From NCBI GenBank assembly GCA_030639665.1, contig DAOWCC010000005.1, positions 1 through 27,871 of the forward strand: a DNA stretch of 27,871 bases, written 5' to 3'. Under the pieces are notes generated by a model. That model made no database searches, was not told the DNA's origin, and saw only the letters and a list, made by a program, of their open reading frames with translations. Of this stretch, positions 22,742 through 27,871 are shown piece by piece. The position numbers and the translations under genes were made by a program. The stretch is from Elusimicrobiota bacterium. GTDB taxonomy: Bacteria; Elusimicrobiota; Elusimicrobia; Elusimicrobiales; UBA9959. The number at the start of each line of letters is the position of its first letter. Position 1 is the stretch's first letter.

Positions 22742-23722
22742 ATGAAAAAGATAATAGCGATAACTTCAGGAGATCCATTGGGTATAGGGCCCGAAATAAC
22801 CGTTAAAGCCCTCAAATCAAAAGAATTGCGCTCTTCTTTTATTCCAATCGTTATAGGCGAACCAGAAAGCCTTAAAAAAGCGGGTTGGAATTCAAATCTT
22901 TCTCACTTTATAAATACAGCAAACCTGCCACTTAATTTAAAAGCAAAAGCGCCGGATAAAACCGCCGGCCTATTATCTTTTAAAGCCGTAAAAATCGCCG
23001 TCAAACTTGCTTTAACAAAAAAAGCGGACGCCATTGTTACGGCGCCCATTTCAAAAGAAGCATGGCAAATGGCTCAAATTAAATATGCCGGTCATACGGA
23101 TTTTTTTAGAAAAACCTTGAAATCTCATCCTTTAATGTCTTTTATAAGCGGCAATATCAGAGCCGCTCTTTTAACCGAACATATAGCTTTAAAAAATGTC
23201 TCATCTCAAATAACCAAAAGAAAAATCCTTGAGAAAACGGAACTTTTTAATGAAGCTCTTAAAACTCTGGGAATTAAAAAACCCCGAATTTGCGTTTGCG
23301 CTTTAAATCCTCATTCAGGCGACAATGGCTTAATGGGCCGGGAAGAAATAAAAACAATAGCTCCGGCCATAGCCGAGCTAAAACAAAAAGGAATTTTAGC
23401 CGACGGCCCCTATCCAACCGACAGCGCGTGGCTCAATCATATAAACGGAAATTTCGACGGCATAGTGACCAATTATCATGATCAGGCGTTGGCGCCGCTA
23501 AAGATCATAGCCAAAGGCCATAATTTCGCGCATTGGACATACGGCCTTGATTTTATAAGAACTTCTCCCGCCCACGGCACGGCTTTTGATATCGCCGGAC
23601 AAAAAAAGGCCAGCCATTTAAGCATGCTGACTGCCATACTATTTGCTTTAAAACTGGTTAATAGAAAACAGCGAGACAGCTCGACAGCTTGGCAGCCAAA
23701 CAAAAATCCGAGGACATCATGA
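22742..23722 (+). CDS. pdxA: 4-hydroxythreonine-4-phosphate dehydrogenase
   Basis: PdxA oxidises 4-phosphohydroxy-L-threonine with NAD in the DXP-independent arm of vitamin B6 synthesis. Motifs are ITSGDPLGIGPEIT at the N-terminus, TAPISKEAW with YAGHTDFF (metal His), YHDQALAPLKI (metal His) and SPAHGTAFDIAG (metal His). The length (326) is normal. The last 18 or so residues (KQRDSSTAWQPNKNPRTS) are written by a GACAG word repeat also found at 20636 and probably are an added tail. The TGA overlaps the next ATG by four bases. Confidence 0.97.
   Translation: MKKIIAITSGDPLGIGPEITVKALKSKELRSSFIPIVIGEPESLKKAGWNSNLSHFINTANLPLNLKAKAPDKTAGLLSFKAVKIAVKLALTKKADAIVTAPISKEAWQMAQIKYAGHTDFFRKTLKSHPLMSFISGNIRAALLTEHIALKNVSSQITKRKILEKTELFNEALKTLGIKKPRICVCALNPHSGDNGLMGREEIKTIAPAIAELKQKGILADGPYPTDSAWLNHINGNFDGIVTNYHDQALAPLKIIAKGHNFAHWTYGLDFIRTSPAHGTAFDIAGQKKASHLSMLTAILFALKLVNRKQRDSSTAWQPNKNPRTS
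23667..23694. repeat. GACAG word repeat forming the PdxA C-terminus
   Basis: ACAGCGAGACAGCTCGACAG and the following bases match the start of the repeat at 20636 in most positions. Here they are read as coding sequence. Confidence 0.55.
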
Positions 23723-24333
23723 TTGAATTAATCGGATATATAGGCTCTTTATTAGTGGCGCTCTCACTTTTGATGAGCAATATTAAAAAACTTAGAATGC
23801 TAAATCTTCTAGGTTCGCTTTCTTTTACCATTTACGGTTTTCTTACCAAAACTTATCCGGTCATGCTGGTCAATCTGTTTATTTCGATTATAAATATTTG
23901 GTATTTGACTCAAATGGCCATGAGAAAAGATTTTTTCAAAACACTTGAAGTCCTCCCCTCGGACGCCTATCTTGAAAACTTTCTTAATTTTCACGGCAAG
24001 GATATAAAACTTTTTTTCCCTGATTTTGATATAAAAAAAATCGCTTCGCCAAAATGCGTGTTTATATTAAGAAATTTAATTTCCGCCGGACTTTTCATAT
24101 ACACGGTTAAAGAGGATACGGCGATTATAGAACTTGATTATGTAACGCGAGAATACAGAGATTTTAAAAACGCCGGATATTTTTTTACGGGAAAAACCAT
24201 TAATCAAATATTTCCCGGCATCAAACATCTTGAAATACATTCATCTTCCAAAAAACATTTGAAATATCTTTTAAAAACAGGGTTTATTGAAAACAAAGAG
24301 AAAAGCGGATTTTTTGTAAAACAAATCAATTAG
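23719..24333 (+). CDS. YgjV-like membrane protein with a C-terminal GNAT-like domain
   Basis: Residues 1-75 form about three membrane spans with the YgjV look (GYIGSLLVALSLLMSNIKKL, then NLLGSLSFTIYGFL). After about residue 85 the protein is soluble, with strands and helices in a GNAT-like order: AIIELDYVTREYRDFKNAGYF, then HLEIHSSSKKHLKYLLKTGF, then a final FFVKQI strand. No acyl-CoA loop motif (Q/RxxGxG/A) is clear, so activity is doubtful. ATG 23719 is chosen because GAGGA precedes it and it overlaps the pdxA stop (ATGA). Function unknown. Confidence 0.75.
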   Translation: MIELIGYIGSLLVALSLLMSNIKKLRMLNLLGSLSFTIYGFLTKTYPVMLVNLFISIINIWYLTQMAMRKDFFKTLEVLPSDAYLENFLNFHGKDIKLFFPDFDIKKIASPKCVFILRNLISAGLFIYTVKEDTAIIELDYVTREYRDFKNAGYFFTGKTINQIFPGIKHLEIHSSSKKHLKYLLKTGFIENKEKSGFFVKQIN

Positions 24334-24386
24334 AAATTAGAAAACAAAACTCTAAGAAAGCTCCTTTTCACTATACGCTTTTACTA

Positions 24387-25178
24387 TTATGGAACTTGAA
24401 CAAGGCGAATCGGCAAATCGGCCTTGGATATGACGGAGGCGGTATAATGGTTATGAGTATCAGGCTTATTGCCTACCGCCATAATAAGAGGATTTACTCT
24501 ATATTTAATAATAATTTCCTTTGACTCTTTAATTATATCCACTATTTTAAAAATTCCGCTTGGAAAATCAGATAAAGAAACGAGTATAACTCCGTTCTTC
24601 TTAGTAAAATCAATATCGGGAAAATTGCCCTTATGTGAAGAAGTAAACGCCTCCCATGTTTTAGCGCTCACAAACAATTTATAATCAACATCGGCCTTTA
24701 TCATGGTTATTTTGGAATCGCCTTGTTCATCTTCGCCCAAACCCGGAACTTTTGAAATTTTAACAGATTGATTTAAGACCTCTGTGGAAATAAAAATCTT
24801 TTTCTTAAAATCTTTGTCAGTAAGCTGAATCGGATCAAACTTGGGCTTTTTAGATTCCGCCATATCCTGCAATTTCTGCATCATGCTTTTTGGCTTTTCA
24901 TTTACTCCCTCAAAATCGGAATCTTTGACAATACTTATGGCGCCATGTGAATAAACCGGCGCGGAAGTTTCGGTGAATTTTAATTTTCTTCCAAAGTCCC
25001 GCTCATTCTCCATACTTTTTTTAGATTCAAAAAGTATTTTCTCCGCTATCTTAGCCGCTTGCCGGCCGCGATAGCTTTGCTTTTCTTCTCGCGATGAACG
25101 AGTAAACATAAAAACAAGCACCAAGCAAATAATGCCGGCAAAACCGAAAATACAGTATTTGAGAGTATCACGTTTCAT
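24387..25178 (-). CDS. single-span membrane protein of unknown function
   Basis: This 263-residue protein has one N-terminal span (KYCIFGFAGIICLVLVFMF, about 7-25) followed by a basic RSSREEK stretch, an Arg/Lys/Glu-rich helical linker and a probable beta-rich C-terminal part (about 120-263). I recognise no family. The layout (short cytoplasmic end, one span, periplasmic domain) recalls envelope-associated proteins. There is no Shine-Dalgarno site; a -10-like TAGAAT lies seven bases before the ATG. It is convergent with the YgjV-like gene and divergent from the GYF_2 gene. Confidence 0.7.
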   Translation of the reverse strand: MKRDTLKYCIFGFAGIICLVLVFMFTRSSREEKQSYRGRQAAKIAEKILFESKKSMENERDFGRKLKFTETSAPVYSHGAISIVKDSDFEGVNEKPKSMMQKLQDMAESKKPKFDPIQLTDKDFKKKIFISTEVLNQSVKISKVPGLGEDEQGDSKITMIKADVDYKLFVSAKTWEAFTSSHKGNFPDIDFTKKNGVILVSLSDFPSGIFKIVDIIKESKEIIIKYRVNPLIMAVGNKPDTHNHYTASVISKADLPIRLVQVP

Positions 25179-25185
25179 ATGGTTT

Positions 25186-25215
25186 ATTCTACTACTTGTA
25201 CAATAAATGAAGCAA
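25186..25215 (-). promoter_or_regulatory. candidate promoter of the 25178 gene
   Basis: TTGCTT (25215-25210), 18 bases and TAGAAT (25191-25186) on the minus strand, with the start predicted at or beside the ATG. This is another possible leaderless case. Confidence 0.35.
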
Positions 25216-25250
25216 TGCGCGCAAAGTCATTATTTGGTCACCGACAAGGC

Positions 25251-25343
25251 TATAGCGGGTACCGTAGCAAGGTGCTATACACATCAAACGGCACTTGATG
25301 GTCGGTCGCATAGCTCCCCCGACACTTGATGAGCCATAGGCTC
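25251..25343. other. cluster of four short hairpins in an intergenic gap
   Basis: In 93 bases there are TATAGC/GCTATA (25251/25274), CATCAA/TTGATG (25282/25295), GTCGG/CCGAC (25301/25319) and GAGCC-ATA-GGCTC (25331/25339). CACTTGATG occurs twice, 31 bases apart. It could be a structured leader for the gene at 25471, a small RNA or a repeat element. The rest of the 292-bp gap shows nothing definite. Confidence 0.35.
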
Positions 25344-25470
25344 GTTATTTGTAATTTAATGAAATGGCCTTATTTTTGTAACATCTTAATACTAGAATTC
25401 ATAGTGGATAGGTATAAGATTTAACGGCTTGAAACAAAATCAATAACCTCAAAAGCTATGGAGATAAATT

Positions 25471-27621
25471 ATGAAATACTGGGCATATATAAATAACGAG
25501 ATTCTCGGTCCATACGAGAAAGATAAACTATTTGAAATTCCTGATTTTAATCCGACAACTTTGATATGTCCACAAACTCCCGTAGGTGAAAAAACTGAAG
25601 ATTGGAAAGAAGCCGCCACTTATCCTGAAATTTCCGCTCTGCTTAATTCTCCAAAAAGCACCGGTTTAAAAAAAGAAAATAGTGAAAAACCTAAAGAAGA
25701 AACGCAAGAAGAAAAAGGCATTGAAAAAGAACCTCGAATAGACAAGGCTATGCCGGGTGCCGTATCAGGAGACGATGTCCCCGCCACTACTGCTTCGACG
25801 GACGGGCAAACGGCCAAGGTTGCCGATATTGAAAGCGAAAAAAAAGATGATAAAGGAGAAGAATCTCCCCCTTTAAATCAATTAAAACCTCAACCATTAA
25901 GCGCCTCTCCTCTTATGGAAGAAATCCCCTCTTCCATGGCGCCGGCGAATAATTTTGAAGTAAATAAACTCTCCTCCATTAAACCGGAAGGAGAAAATGC
26001 ATTAAACCGGGAAAATGCCCCCATAAAGGACACTCTCCCGGCGCAAGAAGAATCTCCGGCAAAAGAAGAAGCGCAAATTGCGCCCACGCAAGAAGCCCCT
26101 CCGGTAAAAGAAGAAGCGAAAGCTGCTCCCGCTGAAAATTCGAACTCCATGGAATCAGCTTTTGATCCGATTTCATTGTCACAAATAAATAGGAAAACCA
26201 TGGAAGGAATGAAAAGTCAGGAGAATACAGCGCAAGAAGAAAAGGCAAAACAAGAAGAACCATCGCTGGAAAAAGAGGAACCGAAAGAAACTCCTCAAGA
26301 AGAGGTTATTGCCCCGATTGAAAAAAGCCCTGAAGTTCCCAAAACTCCGGACATAGTTTCACCCGCGCCCATAAAATCCAATGCTAAAGAAAATGTTCCG
26401 GTTTCTCCCCAAGCGGAATCGGAAATATATAATAAATTAAACGAATTATCGCAAAATTCCATATCAAAATCCGATTTATCAGGTTATATGGATCCGATAA
26501 ACAAAAAGCTCGCTCAAATAGATCAAAGCATGTCCGGCTTGGACAATGCCTCCTTAGCCAATGAAGTTAAAGAAATGTCCGGCAAACTTAAACATATGGA
26601 AAACATTATAGACGAAATAAAACTTAATATGTCTATACAAAGAAAACCGGAGGAAAATACCCCTCAAAAAGAGTCTTCCCAAGATAGCTCATCCCCGCAG
26701 GGATTCGCACTTATGGGAGAAACGGAAAGAATAAAAGAGCCGGAGCCGGTAAAACCAAGTGAAAACGCTGAAGATATCGCGAGAGCGGTGGCAAAAGAAA
26801 AAGCTGAAGATAATATAAAACCGGAAGCGAAAGAAAAAAACGAGATTATTGATGAAGGGGAAAAAGCAAAAGACGACCCTAAAAAAGAGTCTCGGATTAA
26901 AACCTTGATTAAACCTCTTATAACGGTAGTTTTATTGGCGGCGGTTTTGGTCGCGACCGCGATAGCCCTTAAACAAGCGGGAATTATAGATCTGACCAAG
27001 ATATTGCCTTTACCTGCCGCTTTAACCGGAGATGAACCTCAAATTGAGCCAACGCCAACCCCTATAAATCAGGCGCAGGGACAAGATATCTTCGCAAAAA
27101 AAGAAGTAAAAGATATAAAACCTGAAATTATATTTTTTACAAGAACATACTCCAATAAAAACGGTTCAAAAACCATTGAAAACCAAATAATCGATAACGC
27201 CACAAAAATGAAAGGAGATCCCAATCTAATTGAATGGCAAGCAACTAAAGTCTCGGAAGGTGTTTACACGGTTCATGCCACAGTGCCGGTACCGAGCAAA
27301 CAAACCAAAATCAATTATATTTTTGAAATCAACTACAATAAGAAAACAATGAAACCGCTTAATACTCAAGCTAAAAATATTCTTGATAATCTTTTTGAAA
27401 TAATTAAACCGAAGAAAAAAGCCGCGCCAAAAAAAAGAGCGGCAAAATCAAGAAAATCTTCCGGAACAAAACGAACATATAAAAAACCCGCGAAAAAATC
27501 GGTTAGAAAACCAGTGGTAAAAGAATCGGTTCCGGATGATGAGTATGAATATGTGTATGAAGATGAGGAAGAAGACGATTTTGAAGATGATTTTATATTG
27601 CCGGGTGTGCCGGGATTATAA
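25471..27621 (+). CDS. GYF_2-domain protein with long disordered region and one membrane span
   Basis: Residues 1-58 match the GYF_2 (DUF4339) fold: YWAYINNEILGPYEKDKL, then TLICPQTPVGEKTEDWKEA and PEISALL. Such domains are thought to bind proline-rich peptides. About 60-340 is a low-complexity Glu/Lys/Pro/Ala region with imperfect repeats such as PAKEEAQIAPTQEAPPVKEE. A coiled-coil-like part (about 313-385) follows, then one membrane span (about 479-501, ITVVLLAAVLVATAIAL). A conserved-looking domain (about 540-640) follows, then a Lys/Arg tail and a very acidic end (DEEEDDFEDDF). The GYF domain would be cytoplasmic and the C-terminal part periplasmic. The Shine-Dalgarno site is GGAG. The role is unknown; secretion or envelope assembly is a guess. 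Confidence 0.8.
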   Translation: MKYWAYINNEILGPYEKDKLFEIPDFNPTTLICPQTPVGEKTEDWKEAATYPEISALLNSPKSTGLKKENSEKPKEETQEEKGIEKEPRIDKAMPGAVSGDDVPATTASTDGQTAKVADIESEKKDDKGEESPPLNQLKPQPLSASPLMEEIPSSMAPANNFEVNKLSSIKPEGENALNRENAPIKDTLPAQEESPAKEEAQIAPTQEAPPVKEEAKAAPAENSNSMESAFDPISLSQINRKTMEGMKSQENTAQEEKAKQEEPSLEKEEPKETPQEEVIAPIEKSPEVPKTPDIVSPAPIKSNAKENVPVSPQAESEIYNKLNELSQNSISKSDLSGYMDPINKKLAQIDQSMSGLDNASLANEVKEMSGKLKHMENIIDEIKLNMSIQRKPEENTPQKESSQDSSSPQGFALMGETERIKEPEPVKPSENAEDIARAVAKEKAEDNIKPEAKEKNEIIDEGEKAKDDPKKESRIKTLIKPLITVVLLAAVLVATAIALKQAGIIDLTKILPLPAALTGDEPQIEPTPTPINQAQGQDIFAKKEVKDIKPEIIFFTRTYSNKNGSKTIENQIIDNATKMKGDPNLIEWQATKVSEGVYTVHATVPVPSKQTKINYIFEINYNKKTMKPLNTQAKNILDNLFEIIKPKKKAAPKKRAAKSRKSSGTKRTYKKPAKKSVRKPVVKESVPDDEYEYVYEDEEEDDFEDDFILPGVPGL

Positions 27622-27720
27622 GATTAAATATTAGAAGATTGGAAGACTAGTGTAGCGACAAATTAGTTATGCAACCATCTACATAGCTTAGTGTCGTTTC
27701 TAATTCCCTGTTGCCTTTCT

Positions 27721-27795
27721 TTGTGCCTTGGCGTCTTTGTGTGGAATTGTTCTTTATTTTTTTCTCACACAGAGACACAGAGAACACCAAGCGCG
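27721..27795. repeat. TTTGTG/CACACAGAG word repeat with inverted arms
   Basis: TTTGTGCCTTGGCGTCTTTG is followed after an AT-rich loop by CACACAGAGACACAGAGAAC and CCAAGC. CTTTGTGTG (27735) pairs with CACACAGAG (27766) apart from one wobble. It lies downstream of the GYF_2 gene; the rest of the 250-bp end of the window holds no gene I can support. Confidence 0.5.
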
Positions 27796-27871
27796 TAACT
27801 TAAAATTTGTTTTCTACTTTCCGTTTTTCTTCTCATTTCTTAACATTTAATCCTTACTATGTTGCTTAATT

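Noticed and set aside
1..27871. Origin of replication, prophage or conjugative element
   Set aside because: No run of DnaA boxes, no phage structural genes, integrase or relaxase seen; content is mostly core metabolism and envelope.

Overview
This window (about 28 kb, AT-rich) looks like the chromosome of a Gram-negative-type bacterium. The evidence is a one-piece tmRNA, a class A penicillin-binding protein, a SurA-like periplasmic foldase, a parvulin lipoprotein and many signal-peptide proteins. The mix of secreted orphan proteins and a GYF_2-type protein would fit Elusimicrobiota or a neighbouring uncultured phylum, but no marker here settles this. Most of the window is housekeeping sequence with orphan secreted proteins in between.

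Layout. 1-970: the 5' end of a truncated gene and a secreted orphan, both on the minus strand. 1013-1111: tRNA-Arg(CCG) and a terminator hairpin. 1149-1905: a two-gene nucleotidyltransferase / ribbon-helix-helix module, toxin-antitoxin-like, with a near-consensus promoter and a perfect 18-bp palindrome over its start site. 1911-2075: a small non-coding transposable element (MITE-like) inserted in the stop codon of alaS. 2075-5636: divergent alaS and tilS. 5683-6942: a secreted orphan with an apparent internal duplication. 7014-7165: a lone MITE end and a decayed coding remnant. 7179-12245: a probable minus-strand operon of two membrane GGDEF proteins, sppA, a Yip1-like membrane protein and nnrE. 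12326-13103: an unrecognised, highly structured RNA locus with its own promoter and terminator, convergent with ssrA (tmRNA). 13331-17208: a secreted protein with a possible carbohydrate-binding motif, then mfd. 17297-20613: alr convergent with a PBP1a gene, so two cell-wall genes side by side. 20757-24333: an envelope/vitamin operon of parvulin lipoprotein, surA-like gene, pdxA and a YgjV-like membrane protein; surA-pdxA adjacency is also known from enterobacteria. 24387-25178: an orphan membrane protein. 25471-27621: a 716-residue GYF_2 protein with a long disordered region.

The features most worth a second look are: the structured RNA beside ssrA; the nucleotidyltransferase/RHH module; the MITE that supplies part of the alaS stop codon; short word-like repeats that fill intergenic gaps and also enter coding sequence (an in-frame insert in mfd and the PdxA tail); an unusual tmRNA tag; and several genes whose -10 box lies 6-7 bases before the ATG, suggesting leaderless mRNAs. 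Several start codons were moved downstream from the longest open frame because Shine-Dalgarno sites, promoters or signal peptides place them there; each case is explained in its entry.
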